Under the pieces are notes generated by a model that had not been told where the DNA came from, searched no databases, and saw nothing but the letters and a program-made list of their open reading frames with translations. A stretch of 53,384 bases of DNA. It comes from Bordetella parapertussis (GTDB taxonomy: Bacteria; Pseudomonadota; Gammaproteobacteria; Burkholderiales; SG8-41). Each line of letters opens with the position of its first letter. Positions within the stretch are counted from its first letter, which is position 1. The position numbers and the translations under genes were made by a program. The stretch spans positions 1 to 53,384 of the forward strand of contig CAMDRT010000033.1 in NCBI GenBank assembly GCA_945906815.1, in the 5' to 3' direction. Positions 1 to 8,766 of the stretch are shown piece after piece.

Positions 1-485
1 GCGAGCTGCCCGCCTCCACCGCATCGCGCCTGGCACTGACCAAAGCGCAAGCGGTGGCCAGCGCTAATCCACAGGCGCTGATCATCGGCTCCGATCAAGT
101 CGCCGAACTCAACGGCGCGCCAGGTGCACCCGGCACGATATTGGGCAAGCCCGGCAATCACGCCAATGCGCTGCGCCAACTGCGGGCCATGCGTGGCAGG
201 CGCATGGTGTTTCATACCGCGGTATGTTTGCTTGACGCTGCCAGCGGCAGACATCAGCTTGAAATGGTGCCCTCGGTCGCGTTTTTTCGCGATCTAAACG
301 ACGCACAAATCGAACGTTATCTGCGGCTGGAACAACCTTATGATTGCGCCGGCAGCGCAAAACTCGAAAGTCTGGGCGTGGCGCTGCTGCATAAAATCGA
401 AAGCGACGATCCCACCGCATTGATAGGCTTGCCGTTGATGATGCTGGTGGGCATGCTCAAACGCGAAGGCGTCGAAGTCATTTAG
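1..485 (+). CDS. Maf/YceF-family nucleotide pyrophosphatase, 5'-truncated by window edge
   Basis: The reading frame is open from base 3, so the gene begins before the window; about 160 C-terminal residues are visible. The motif GSDQVAEL and the downstream stretch PYDCAGSAKLES, followed by the IGLP segment near the C-terminus, are typical of the Maf superfamily and closest to the YceF branch. That branch hydrolyses modified nucleoside triphosphates such as m7GTP, giving cytosolic house-cleaning (family knowledge). A GTG at 54 could be taken as a start, but the homologous sequence continues upstream of it, so this is a fragment and not a short gene. In many betaproteobacteria such genes lie near ribosomal or fatty-acid genes, which would be outside the window. 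Confidence 0.85.
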   Translation, partial: ELPASTASRLALTKAQAVASANPQALIIGSDQVAELNGAPGAPGTILGKPGNHANALRQLRAMRGRRMVFHTAVCLLDAASGRHQLEMVPSVAFFRDLNDAQIERYLRLEQPYDCAGSAKLESLGVALLHKIESDDPTALIGLPLMMLVGMLKREGVEVI

Positions 486-525
486 CGCCGTGAGGGGGGG
501 CTCGCCGCTGTTTACGCTGTGCGCA

Positions 526-554
526 TTGACTCACACCTCGGCGCAGGGTAAATT
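526..554 (+). promoter_or_regulatory. Candidate sigma-70 promoter for the cNMP-domain gene
   Basis: TTGACT at 526-531 and TAAATT at 549-554 are separated by 17 bases, matching the -35/-10 consensus at 5/6 and 4/6 positions. It lies in the gap between the Maf stop and the gene at 667 and would give a leader of roughly 105 bases. This is a pattern match only. Confidence 0.35.
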
Positions 555-666
555 TTGCCGCGCTGAGCGTCCAGCTAAGCGACGCTGCGATGGCGCATAG
601 GTGGTTACCGTTTGGGCAGGATAAATCGACCGTGCGCCCTTGTTCGTGGCTCAATAAGGAGACCTT

Positions 667-1125
667 ATGCTGCAAATGATGCTCAGAACCGCTTTTTTTC
701 ACGGCATTGCAGAACCGGCAGTAATGGATATTGCAGCATTCTCGGAATTGATGGTTTTGGGCGCAGGCGTACAAGTTATTGTCGAAGGCGACGGCCGGCA
801 CCTGGATCTTTTGCTGCTGGTGGATGGAGAAATCACCGTTGGCACAAAGTTTTCCCCGCTGCCGGCGGCTATGGAATTTAATCTTAATGCCATTGGTAGC
901 GAAGTGCTGGGGGAAGTGGCCTGGATACTGGGCAACAAACGTAGCGCCAACGTACACTGCAAAAAGGTCAGTAAATTCGTCCGTATCCACGGCGATAACT
1001 TATTCGCCTATTGTGCTGCCCATCCCGTTGTCGGCGTCGAACTGATGACTCGGGTGGCAGCGGTGCTGGCGCAAAGAGTGGTTCATCTGACTGAACTGTT
1101 GCGGGATAAAGCACTTTATACGTGA
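667..1125 (+). CDS. Orphan cyclic-nucleotide-binding-domain protein
   Basis: A 152-residue protein that consists almost entirely of a Crp-like sensor fold. It has an N-terminal helix, a beta-roll (roughly residues 30-105) with the segments LLLVDGEITV and GSEVLGEVAWILG, and a C-terminal helix (VELMTRVAAVLAQRVVHLTELL) like the Crp dimerisation helix. No helix-turn-helix, kinase or channel domain follows. The usual phosphate-binding signature around the roll is not intact (VAWILGNKRSANV where Crp has an R-S/T-A motif), so ligand binding is uncertain. AAGGAG at 656-661 is an ideal ribosome binding site for this ATG. It probably acts as a small regulatory or adaptor protein (inference). Confidence 0.7.
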   Translation: MLQMMLRTAFFHGIAEPAVMDIAAFSELMVLGAGVQVIVEGDGRHLDLLLLVDGEITVGTKFSPLPAAMEFNLNAIGSEVLGEVAWILGNKRSANVHCKKVSKFVRIHGDNLFAYCAAHPVVGVELMTRVAAVLAQRVVHLTELLRDKALYT

Positions 1126-1152
1126 GCGGCACCTCATAGCGCTGCGCCAGGC

Positions 1153-3240
1153 TCACGCCCATCGCATCATCGCATCCACAGCGACCGCAGCGTTCTGGCC
1201 CACGATCAGCGGGTTGATTTCAACCTCGCGCAGCACCCCGGCATGATCGGCGATCAGCCACGATAACTTGCTCACAGCATCGGCCAGCGCATCCATATCG
1301 CACGCCGGCTGGCCGCGAAACCCGAGCAGCATGGGCGCGCTTTTAAGCGTCAGGATAAGTTCACGTGCTTGCGCCACGCCAAACGGTGCGTAGCGGCGCG
1401 CCACATCCTTGAACAGTTCCGCATACACCCCGCCCATGCCCACCAGCAACAACGGGCCGAATGACGGATTGTGCAGCGCGCCGATGATCAACTCCGTACC
1501 TACCACCATCCGTTCGATCAGCCAGCCGTGTAGGCGTGCATGCGGGTTACGTTTGCCGACACGCTGCTGCATATCACTCAGCGTTTGCTTTAATTCCGCA
1601 AAGCTGGTTATTCCCATACGCACGCCACCGGCTTCGGTTTTGTGTGGCAGATCGGGGCTGACGACTTTCAGCACCACCGGAAATTGCACACTGCAGCTCT
1701 GTAATGCGCCCTCCTCGCCCGCTGCGACAAACTGGCGTTGCGGCGTGGCAATGCCGTACGCTGCGAGGTAGGCTTTGGCTTGCACTTCGTCCCATGCGTG
1801 CGCTGGGGTGCGCAACAGCGCTTGGCGGGCGCTAACACGCGGCTCTGCGCTGAGTGATTTTGCACGCTCGCACTTGCGCGTAAAGTCGTTCAACACCGAC
1901 GCCGCGTAGACCACGCGGCTGGGCGCTTCTATGCAGGGCACGTTCGCCGCTTCCAGCAGCGGCAGCCACGCCGCTGATTCACGCAACGTGCTGGTAAGAC
2001 TGATGATGAGCGGCTTATCACTGGCGCTGGCCGCCGCCACCACATGTTGCGCCCACAGCGGCGCATCACGCCCTGGATACGAACGTAAAATCAGCATATC
2101 CACATGGGCATCATCGAGTACGGCTTGTGTCACCGCACTGAATGCCGTTTCTTTTTGTGCAAGGGCGGCGGTGACATCAATCGGATTAGCAGTCGATGCA
2201 AAATCGGGCAGCAGCGGCTTTAATGCCGCCAGCGTGGGCGCAGTCAATTCCGGCAGCGCGAGATGCGCGTACTCACACGCATCGCTGAGCAACACGCCCG
2301 CACCGCCCGAGGTGGTGACTATCGCCACGCGATTGCCGCGCGGTCGCTTGCGCGAGCGAAACACCCGCACCGCGTCGATCAAATCGTAGATCTCGCGTAT
2401 TTCAACAAAACCGCCTTCGCGAAACGCGTCGCGATAGTAGTCGTAGTCCTCGGTGAGATTGGCGGTGTGCGACACCGCCGCGCGGCTGCCCATGCTTGTG
2501 TTGCCGACTTTCCACACCGCAATCGGCTTGCCGATTTCCAACGCACGCTGTCCCAGAGCGCGCAGCCGGCGGCCGTCGGCGATACCTTCCATATACACTG
2601 CAATCAACTGCGTTTGCTCATCCTCAAGAAAGTACTCGATGCAATCCAGCGTAGTGAGGCTGCTCTCGTTACCGGTCGAGACCATATGATCAAAGCCGAT
2701 GCCCGCTTCGTCGCAATAGCTCATGATCGAATAAGCGAATCCGCCGCTTTGCGAAATCATCGCCACCGGCCCGCCGCGCCAATCGGTTTTGCGAAACGCC
2801 GCGCCGAATCCCGCGAATACGCGGCGGCGCAGATTCATCAGGCCGACACAGTTCGGCCCCACCGCGCGCACGCCGGAATTTTTCAGCGCCGCTTGCAAGC
2901 GTGCTTCCAGCGCTGCGCCACGTTCGCCGATTTCGCGAAAGCCTGCGCTGAGAATAACGGCGTGTGATATGCCTTTGCGCCCGCAAGCATCGATGGTGTT
3001 CGGCACCTCCGCCGCCGGCACCGCAATCACCGCCAGGTCACAACTTTGCGGCAACGCATCCACACTGGCATAACACCGCCGGCCGTCGATTTCGGCGTAA
3101 CGCGGATTCACCGCGAACACCTCACCCGCATAGCCCTGGTGCGTGAGCGAATGTAGCGGCTGCCCACCGGCGCGGCGCGTGTCCTGCGTGGCACCGATGA
3201 TGGCAACGGATAGCGGATTGAATAGCGCGTTGAGCGTCAT
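1153..3240 (-). CDS. Acyl-CoA synthetase (ADP/NDP-forming), acetate-CoA ligase type
   Basis: About 695 residues from the ATG at 3240; an ATG 7 codons upstream is possible, but the homologous part begins at MTLNALFNP. Domain order is CoA-binding Rossmann (SVAIIGAT), two succinyl-CoA-ligase-like domains (MISQSGGFAYS) and a C-terminal ATP-grasp domain (FPVVLKVVSPDLPHKTEAGGV). SHTAN near residue 260 is the position of the phosphorylated histidine in this family. The enzyme interconverts an acid plus CoA plus ATP with acyl-CoA plus ADP and phosphate in the cytosol. The substrate is unknown; the surrounding organic-acid catabolic genes suggest a carboxylic acid activated for degradation. It is a single-chain fusion of alpha and beta subunits, as is common in proteobacteria. 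Confidence 0.9.
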   Translation of the reverse strand: MTLNALFNPLSVAIIGATQDTRRAGGQPLHSLTHQGYAGEVFAVNPRYAEIDGRRCYASVDALPQSCDLAVIAVPAAEVPNTIDACGRKGISHAVILSAGFREIGERGAALEARLQAALKNSGVRAVGPNCVGLMNLRRRVFAGFGAAFRKTDWRGGPVAMISQSGGFAYSIMSYCDEAGIGFDHMVSTGNESSLTTLDCIEYFLEDEQTQLIAVYMEGIADGRRLRALGQRALEIGKPIAVWKVGNTSMGSRAAVSHTANLTEDYDYYRDAFREGGFVEIREIYDLIDAVRVFRSRKRPRGNRVAIVTTSGGAGVLLSDACEYAHLALPELTAPTLAALKPLLPDFASTANPIDVTAALAQKETAFSAVTQAVLDDAHVDMLILRSYPGRDAPLWAQHVVAAASASDKPLIISLTSTLRESAAWLPLLEAANVPCIEAPSRVVYAASVLNDFTRKCERAKSLSAEPRVSARQALLRTPAHAWDEVQAKAYLAAYGIATPQRQFVAAGEEGALQSCSVQFPVVLKVVSPDLPHKTEAGGVRMGITSFAELKQTLSDMQQRVGKRNPHARLHGWLIERMVVGTELIIGALHNPSFGPLLLVGMGGVYAELFKDVARRYAPFGVAQARELILTLKSAPMLLGFRGQPACDMDALADAVSKLSWLIADHAGVLREVEINPLIVGQNAAVAVDAMMRWA

Positions 3241-3435
3241 GGTGTCAGTCTTGATCCACATACGGCGCCACTCACATCAAGTCGGGCATGACGGAAGCAG
3301 CGCTTGAACGTGGTAACATGCGAATTGAATTGGCCCTAATATGACGTGGGCACAGGATTTTACCCATCGGTTCCGGTCTGGCACTCGCACCTGATCACAT
3401 CGCATGATCTCACTGCAACGGGAGGGAAATAGACC

Positions 3436-3576
3436 ATGGTATTCTACATATTCTACGCGGTCGCGATTATTATCCTGGTTCTGCATTTTACCGGCTGGCT
3501 CAAGCGCAACAATCTCGAATGGATAGTGCTGGTATTGGCTGCGGGGACATTTCCGGCGATGTATTTTCTGCGCTAA
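3436..3576 (+). CDS. Small hydrophobic membrane protein, 46 aa
   Basis: This ORF of 46 codons is shorter than common gene-finder cut-offs. It starts at ATG 3436, about 9 bases after a strong purine-rich site (GGGAGGG, 3420-3426). The product has two hydrophobic segments: residues 2-16 (VFYIFYAVAIIILVL) and about 27-43 (WIVLVLAAGTFPAMYFL). They are joined by a short polar loop (KRNNLE), which suggests a two-pass inner-membrane miniprotein. No family was recognised. It stands alone on the plus strand between the divergent CoA synthetase and the convergent MFS gene. The clean ribosome binding site and membrane pattern support a real gene; no homology can be checked here. Confidence 0.6.
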   Translation: MVFYIFYAVAIIILVLHFTGWLKRNNLEWIVLVLAAGTFPAMYFLR

Positions 3577-3627
3577 CGTCCACGCACCGCTGAAATACGG
3601 ATCGCTTGCGCGCTGAAATTGTCGATC

Positions 3628-4869
3628 TCAAGCGGTCTTCGCCGCGCGCCGCGCAGCCGCTGCGGCCATCCCTAAAAACATCAGGCCGGCCAGGGCGAAC
3701 GACGACAGCAGCCCGAAGGTATGCGCATAGCTGCCGGTGCAGCGATAAATCACCGCAAACAACGCCGGGCCTATCAAAATTCCCGCGAAATTCCACACCA
3801 TCGCGCCGCTGGTCGCCACGCTCACTCGGCCCGGCGGACTCAGGCGCGCGACTTCGGCAAGAAACAAGCCGTTCCAGCCGATCGCCGATGCGCCAAACGC
3901 TAAAAACAGCAACGCCACTAGGGATGGCGGCCACTGCGGCGTCATCCACGCCATCAGCACGCAACACGCTACCATCACCGCGCTCAAGCGTATCAACAGT
4001 GTCCGGCAGTTGCCGAATCGATCCGCCAGCCAGCCCCAGGCAATGCGCCCGGCGACGCCCGCGCCCTGCGCTACGGACAGCATCACACCCGCCGCCACCA
4101 AACCATAGCCCGCTTCCTGCACCAGCAGGGTGACCGCAAACGAACTCACACAAAGCTGCACGCCCGACATGAACATCGAAGCCACCGACAGCCAGCGCAG
4201 CTCTGCGTATCGCCACAGCAGTCGCATGCCTTCACGCGCCTGCTGCCGCGCGCTGCCCGCCTGCGGCGTGCGATCGTCATCCCAACGTGCGCGCACGCAC
4301 TGCAACGCGCCCATCATCAGCAGCGCAAAAATCATCACCAGCACCACCGCCCACTTCCAGCCCCACAGCAGGGTCACCGGCGGCGCCAGTAGCGCCATAA
4401 TCATCCAGCCGGCGGGCACGCAGGTCTGCTTGATCGAAAAAATCAGGTTGCGGCGCTTCGGCGGACTATAGCGAAACAACACATGCGCGCCTGCCGGCGT
4501 CATCACGCTCATCGCGGCCCCGAGCAATACCGAGGCGGCTATCAACGGCGCGAATCCCGAAAACAACGCCAGCGCCAGTGCCATCACACTAAACAACAGC
4601 CCCGCTTGCATGGCGCGGCAAGCGCCAAAGCGCGTTACCACCCAGGTCAGAAACGGCGACGACAACGCAGCTACACCGTAAATCAGACTGATCTGGTAGC
4701 CGATGAACGAAGGCTCAACACCCATCTCGGCAGCGAGTCTGGGCGCAATCACCGGAAACACCGCAATACCCATAACGGTGCCGATTTGCGCCAGAGTAGT
4801 AAGCGCCACCACTCCTATTACGGTCGCTCGCGAGATCACGGCTGTGGCGGACGAGGCAAGCGCGGCCAC
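3628..4869 (-). CDS. MFS transporter
   Basis: 413 residues with about 12 predicted transmembrane segments and a cytoplasmic loop near residue 195-210. Features typical of the major facilitator superfamily include GWLADRFGNCRTL in the second half (loop 8-9 version of motif A) and the glycine-rich GAAMSVMTPAGAHVLFRYSPPKRRN in the first half. Family members of this kind export or import small organic anions. It lies 27 bases upstream of nothing on its own strand but directly follows the cupin gene (4897-5331, same strand), so cupin and transporter probably form a two-gene operon. The substrate cannot be inferred. No obvious Shine-Dalgarno site precedes the ATG. Confidence 0.88.
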   Translation of the reverse strand: MAALASSATAVISRATVIGVVALTTLAQIGTVMGIAVFPVIAPRLAAEMGVEPSFIGYQISLIYGVAALSSPFLTWVVTRFGACRAMQAGLLFSVMALALALFSGFAPLIAASVLLGAAMSVMTPAGAHVLFRYSPPKRRNLIFSIKQTCVPAGWMIMALLAPPVTLLWGWKWAVVLVMIFALLMMGALQCVRARWDDDRTPQAGSARQQAREGMRLLWRYAELRWLSVASMFMSGVQLCVSSFAVTLLVQEAGYGLVAAGVMLSVAQGAGVAGRIAWGWLADRFGNCRTLLIRLSAVMVACCVLMAWMTPQWPPSLVALLFLAFGASAIGWNGLFLAEVARLSPPGRVSVATSGAMVWNFAGILIGPALFAVIYRCTGSYAHTFGLLSSFALAGLMFLGMAAAAARRAAKTA

Positions 4870-4896
4870 GATCTACGAATCTGCACAGCTACCCTG

Positions 4897-5331
4897 TCAA
4901 TCCCGCGCTGGTGCGCCATAGTGCACATCATTCAACATCGGCTGCAACTGGGTGAATTCCACCCGCACAAAATCATAGCCCTCATGCGGCGCATGCACGA
5001 TGAGGAAAAACGCCTCGTCGCTGGTGCTGGGATTGAACACCTCATGACGCACACCCGGCGGCATGGCGCAAAAAGCGCCCGGCTTCAATTCAAAAATGCC
5101 ATGGCCTTGCTGGCCTTCGTAGCGAATTTCCAACAGGCCTTTCACACCCACAAACAGGTCATACACCCGCGAGTGCAGATGGCGCGGCACACCCGAGCCC
5201 GGCGCCACGCGGAACACCGCCGTTTGCACCGCGCCGTCTTCATGCATGATGCCTTTATCGCAACCGGGGCGACGCGAGGCAAAATCAATTTTCGTAATGT
5301 CGTCCACCTGGACTACGGCTTGCTGGCTCAT
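4897..5331 (-). CDS. Cupin-domain protein
   Basis: 144 residues from ATG 5331, chosen because AAAGGA lies just upstream; an upstream start would add 36 residues of non-cupin sequence. The conserved beta-barrel shows cupin motif 1 (PGSGVPRHLHSRVYDLFVGVKG, with histidines for metal) and motif 2 (PGAFCAMPPGVRHEVFNPS). Cupins of this size bind a metal and act as small dioxygenases, isomerases or sugar/organic-acid binding proteins; which applies is unclear. The following gene on the same strand is the MFS transporter, so the two may handle one compound. The thioesterase at 5568 is divergent. Confidence 0.82.
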   Translation of the reverse strand: MSQQAVVQVDDITKIDFASRRPGCDKGIMHEDGAVQTAVFRVAPGSGVPRHLHSRVYDLFVGVKGLLEIRYEGQQGHGIFELKPGAFCAMPPGVRHEVFNPSTSDEAFFLIVHAPHEGYDFVRVEFTQLQPMLNDVHYGAPARD

Positions 5332-5567
5332 GCGCTGTCCTTTGCTGCAAAAGTTTCGGCAGTTGCGATGATCGCACAGTAACCTTGCGTCCGTGTGCAA
5401 TAGACCGGCTGAGCGCGATACTGCGCGGCGTACAGCCATCCGCTTGAGCCTTGGCGCGAAACAGCATAGCTACAGCATCGGCCAAATCCTGTTGACAGCG
5501 GCGCGCGTTGTGCGCAATGCTGCGCGAATTATCGCCGCCGCAGCGGTGCTCACCGAGGAATTTAAGT

Positions 5568-6002
5568 ATGGCGCAAGCGCATTTTACGATAGCAAGTCTC
5601 GAACAACGTCTCGCCGTGGGGCCATTCAACCGCTGGCTCGGATTCAAAGTGTTAAAGCTGGATGACAGCGGCCTCGAACTCAAGGCGACATGGCGCGAAG
5701 AATGGGTGGTCAATCCGGATCGCCGCTACACCCACGGCGGCATACTCGCCGCGATCATCGACGTTGCGGCAGACTACGCCATCGCCGTGCAACTCGGCCG
5801 GCCGGTCCCGACTATCGACATCCGCGTCGATTATCACAAGGCCGCGATGCCGGGAGACCTCATCGCCAAGGCCAGGATAGTGCGCTCCGGCAGTCAGTAC
5901 TCGACGGCTGAGGCCTATGTCTACGATCAGGACGGCGCGCTGGTTGCGAGCGGGCGCGGAACTTACTACACTGCGGCGCCGCCTGCGCCAAAGGCAATGT
6001 AA
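5568..6002 (+). CDS. PaaI-type hotdog-fold acyl-CoA thioesterase
   Basis: 144 residues from ATG 5568, preceded by GAGGAA; a start at 5508 would add 20 unlikely residues. The motif RRYTHGGILAAIIDVAADYA is the hotdog-fold signature (HGG...D) of PaaI/YbgC-like thioesterases, with the catalytic acidic residue on the long helix (IIDVAAD). The C-terminal part (GDLIAKARIVRSGSQYSTAEAYVYDQDGALVASGRGTY, read in pieces) completes the fold. It hydrolyses acyl-CoA thioesters in the cytosol and probably rescues CoA during degradation of aromatic or organic acids. The UbiD gene follows 26 bases downstream, so the two may be co-transcribed. Confidence 0.85.
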   Translation: MAQAHFTIASLEQRLAVGPFNRWLGFKVLKLDDSGLELKATWREEWVVNPDRRYTHGGILAAIIDVAADYAIAVQLGRPVPTIDIRVDYHKAAMPGDLIAKARIVRSGSQYSTAEAYVYDQDGALVASGRGTYYTAAPPAPKAM

Positions 6003-6028
6003 TGCACCTGTTTGTATTTATAGAATAA

Positions 6029-7645
6029 ATGATGACACCGCTAACAGAGAATTTCCGCCAGTTCCTCGACCGCCTGCGCGCCTCCGGGGAACTGACCGAC
6101 ATCCGGCAGCCCGTCGATATCCGCCATATCGCGACCCTGGTCGATCAATCCCAGCAAGCGCTGTTTTTTCACAACGTTATCGGTTACGACATGCCGGTGG
6201 TGTCGGGCATCATCCGCTCGCGTGAACGCACGACCATGGCCATGGGCTGCACCGAGTACGGTGAAATCGAACAGCGTCTGCGTCACGGCATCGATCATCC
6301 GCTGGCGCCACGCTACATCGAAACGCCATCGCACAAGCAGGTCATCATGAAGGGCGACGAGGTTGACCTGTTCAAGCTGCCGGTGCCGATGTCGTCGATT
6401 TACGATGGCGGGCCGATGATTACCGCAGGCGTGGTGATAGCGAGTGACCCGGAATACGGACTGAACTCGGGCTGCTACCGCTTCATGGTGAAAGAAAAAA
6501 ACCTTACCGGCATCGATATCGTGACGCCCAACAATATGCGCCTGTACGCGCAGCGCGCGTTTGAGGCCGGACGGGTGTGCCCGATATCTATTTCCATCGG
6601 CACCCATCCGGTAGAGATCATGGGCGCGAACTTCCGCGCGCCCATAGGTGTGGATGAGATGGGCATCACTGGCGGTATTCGTGGCGTGCCGGTTGAACTC
6701 GCGCAATGCGAAACCATAGACTTGCCGTGTGTGGCCGGTGCGGAGATCGTGCTCGAGGGCGAAATTCTGCCGACCGGCTGGACCCACCCGGAAGGCCGCT
6801 TCGGTGAATTCACACGGCTGATGGGCGGACTGCACTGGAATCCGCTGGTGCGTATCAAAGCAGTGACCCTGCGCCGCGATGCGATTTATTACGCACTGCA
6901 CATGCCGTGGGAAAACACCTGGCTCGCCGCGCCCACGCGCTACGCCGCGATCCGCGCAGCACTCAAAAACGCCGGCGTGCAGGTCAAGGACATCAACGTC
7001 ACACTCGGCGGCTGCGCCTTCTGGCATGCGGTGATTTCCATCCGCAAGCAGGCGGGCGAAGGCAAAAATGCGCTACTCGCGGCGCTGTCCGTGCTCGATC
7101 TTAAACACGTGGTGGTGGTGGATGACGACATCGATGTACACAACGCCATGGATGTGGAGTGGGCCATCGCCACGCGCGTGCAGGGCGACCGCGATGTAAT
7201 TGTCATTCCCGGTGCGCGCGCCAAACCGCTGGATCCCAGCCTCGCGGTGATGCCGCACGGCGTGGTGCCCACCGGCGCCAAAGTCGGCATCGATGCCACC
7301 ATCGGCGAAGGCATCCCGCGCGAGCGCTTTGAGCGCATCGCGTATGCGTACGCCGACCGCGCAAAAATTGCCGATTACGCCACCGGCAAAAGCGATCCCG
7401 CGCCCGCCAACGATGACGTGGGCGACGCCGCTATTAACACTCTCGCCGCTGCCATCCTTACAGTCATTGCCACTGAACCGCTCTACTATTCTGCCGTGGC
7501 AGAGCGCTTTGGCGAGCACACTTTTCAAGCTGTAGCGCGCGCATTGGGCCAGTTACACCTTGCAGAAAAACTCTGGCAGGACCCGCGTGGCCGGCTGTGT
7601 GTGCGCGGCTCGGCGCATGCCGCCCCAGTACCGGGAAAGATTTGA
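6029..7645 (+). CDS. UbiD-family prenyl-FMN-dependent (de)carboxylase
   Basis: 538 residues, start ATG 6029 (a second ATG follows immediately). The UbiD core is clear: an N-terminal segment ending in RSRERTTMAMG, the middle barrel, and the conserved PEGRFGEF at residues 254-261 that carries part of the catalytic and cofactor site. UbiD enzymes decarboxylate or carboxylate unsaturated and aromatic acids using prenylated FMN made by UbiX; no UbiX is present in the window. Residues about 455-538 form an extra C-terminal tail beyond the usual ~490. The next gene begins one base after this stop and is a D-2-hydroxyacid dehydrogenase, so this is more likely a catabolic UbiD paralog than the ubiquinone enzyme. 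Confidence 0.92.
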   Translation: MMTPLTENFRQFLDRLRASGELTDIRQPVDIRHIATLVDQSQQALFFHNVIGYDMPVVSGIIRSRERTTMAMGCTEYGEIEQRLRHGIDHPLAPRYIETPSHKQVIMKGDEVDLFKLPVPMSSIYDGGPMITAGVVIASDPEYGLNSGCYRFMVKEKNLTGIDIVTPNNMRLYAQRAFEAGRVCPISISIGTHPVEIMGANFRAPIGVDEMGITGGIRGVPVELAQCETIDLPCVAGAEIVLEGEILPTGWTHPEGRFGEFTRLMGGLHWNPLVRIKAVTLRRDAIYYALHMPWENTWLAAPTRYAAIRAALKNAGVQVKDINVTLGGCAFWHAVISIRKQAGEGKNALLAALSVLDLKHVVVVDDDIDVHNAMDVEWAIATRVQGDRDVIVIPGARAKPLDPSLAVMPHGVVPTGAKVGIDATIGEGIPRERFERIAYAYADRAKIADYATGKSDPAPANDDVGDAAINTLAAAILTVIATEPLYYSAVAERFGEHTFQAVARALGQLHLAEKLWQDPRGRLCVRGSAHAAPVPGKI

Positions 7646-7646
7646 C

Positions 7647-8639
7647 GTGAAAACAACACCCTACCATCTGCACCTGGAATCTGGCAGCAGTCGTCCGCTG
7701 ATCTATCAATTACATGAAGCGGACTGGTTGGCGGCGGTCAAGCGCCATCGCACGCTGGCGAAAAAACTGCGCGTCACCATCGGGCAGAATGACGCCCTGC
7801 TCGACGAGGCTCTGAAAACTGCTGATTTCATGATCAACGCCGCACCGCCGAAAGATCGTATACGCGAACGCGCGCCACATTTGAAATGGATACAAACCGT
7901 CGGTGCCGGCATCGACGGACTGATGCCGATGACGTGGCTACCTAAAGACATCACGCTCACCAATAACCGCGGTGCGCACGGCGCCAAGGCCGAAGAAAGC
8001 TGCGTGATGGCGCTGTTAATGTTGCAAGCACGCGTGCTGGAGATCATCAAAAACCAGCAGCAGCAGGTGTGGAAAAGCGTGTTCACGGCGCCGATCGCGG
8101 GCAAGACCGCAGTGGTGGTGGGCTTTGGCGATTTGGGCCACGGCGCGGGACGCGCGGCAAAGAAGCTCGGTCTTAACGTGATTGCGGTCACACGCAGCGG
8201 CAAGGCTGACAAACTTGCAGACCGCGTCGTGCAAGCATCGCGCATCGACAGCGTGTTGCCCAAGGCGGATTTCGTCATTGTCACCACCCCGCTCACTGCA
8301 CAGACGCGCGGGCTGCTCAACCGCGACAGAATCTACCGGCTAAAGCCTGGCGCGGGCATCATCAACATCGGCCGCTCACCGGTGGTGGATTACCTTGCGC
8401 TGCGTGAACGACTGGATAAAGGCGAGCTCGGCGGCGCCGTGCTCGATGTATTTGATCAGGAACCGCTGCCGCCGGACTCACCCTACTGGACGACGGAAAA
8501 TCTACTGGTGCTGCCGCACCTCAGTTGCGACGATCCGCGCTACATCGACTACTTGCTCGATTTCTGGTTCTCGAATTTCGAACGGTTTTTAGCGGGCAGA
8601 AAACTGAAGAATATTGTGGATCGGCAATTGGGGTATTGA
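7647..8639 (+). CDS. D-2-hydroxyacid dehydrogenase, NAD-dependent
   Basis: 330 residues from GTG 7647, one base after the UbiD stop and with GGGAAAG upstream. An ATG at 7617 is the alternative and would overlap UbiD. The Rossmann region (VVVGFGDLGHGAGRAAKKLG) and the substrate-binding loop (IINIGRSPVVDYLAL) are typical. The acid/base region is DVFDQEPLPPDSPYW followed by PHLSCDD, where the usual catalytic histidine is in PHLS. It reduces 2-oxoacids or oxidises D-2-hydroxyacids. Its position directly behind UbiD implies that one pathway uses both. The tail ends in an inverted-repeat region. Confidence 0.88.
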   Translation: MKTTPYHLHLESGSSRPLIYQLHEADWLAAVKRHRTLAKKLRVTIGQNDALLDEALKTADFMINAAPPKDRIRERAPHLKWIQTVGAGIDGLMPMTWLPKDITLTNNRGAHGAKAEESCVMALLMLQARVLEIIKNQQQQVWKSVFTAPIAGKTAVVVGFGDLGHGAGRAAKKLGLNVIAVTRSGKADKLADRVVQASRIDSVLPKADFVIVTTPLTAQTRGLLNRDRIYRLKPGAGIINIGRSPVVDYLALRERLDKGELGGAVLDVFDQEPLPPDSPYWTTENLLVLPHLSCDDPRYIDYLLDFWFSNFERFLAGRKLKNIVDRQLGY

Positions 8640-8644
8640 TGAGC

Positions 8645-8750
8645 GTGAAAAGTGAAAGGGTGAAGAGTGAACGGGTGAACGGGGTACTGCCGGGCTATCC
8701 ATTACCCCTAGAGGCTACTCGTTCACTGGTTCACTCGTTCACCCGTTCAC
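8645..8750. repeat. Inverted array of short GTGAA/TTCAC repeats
   Basis: Directly after the dehydrogenase stop, GTGAA recurs five times at 7-8 base spacing (8645, 8652, 8660, 8667, 8675). After a spacer, TTCAC recurs four times at exactly 8 bases (8722, 8730, 8738, 8746). The arms pair: GTGAACGGGTGAACG at 8667-8681 is an exact reverse complement of 8736-8750. The transcript could fold into a long hairpin, so it may act as a 3'-end or terminator structure, but there is no T-run. The related single-sided array at 42009-42034 also sits at a gene's stop. Confidence 0.85.
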
Positions 8751-8766
8751 AGATGCACTGATACAC

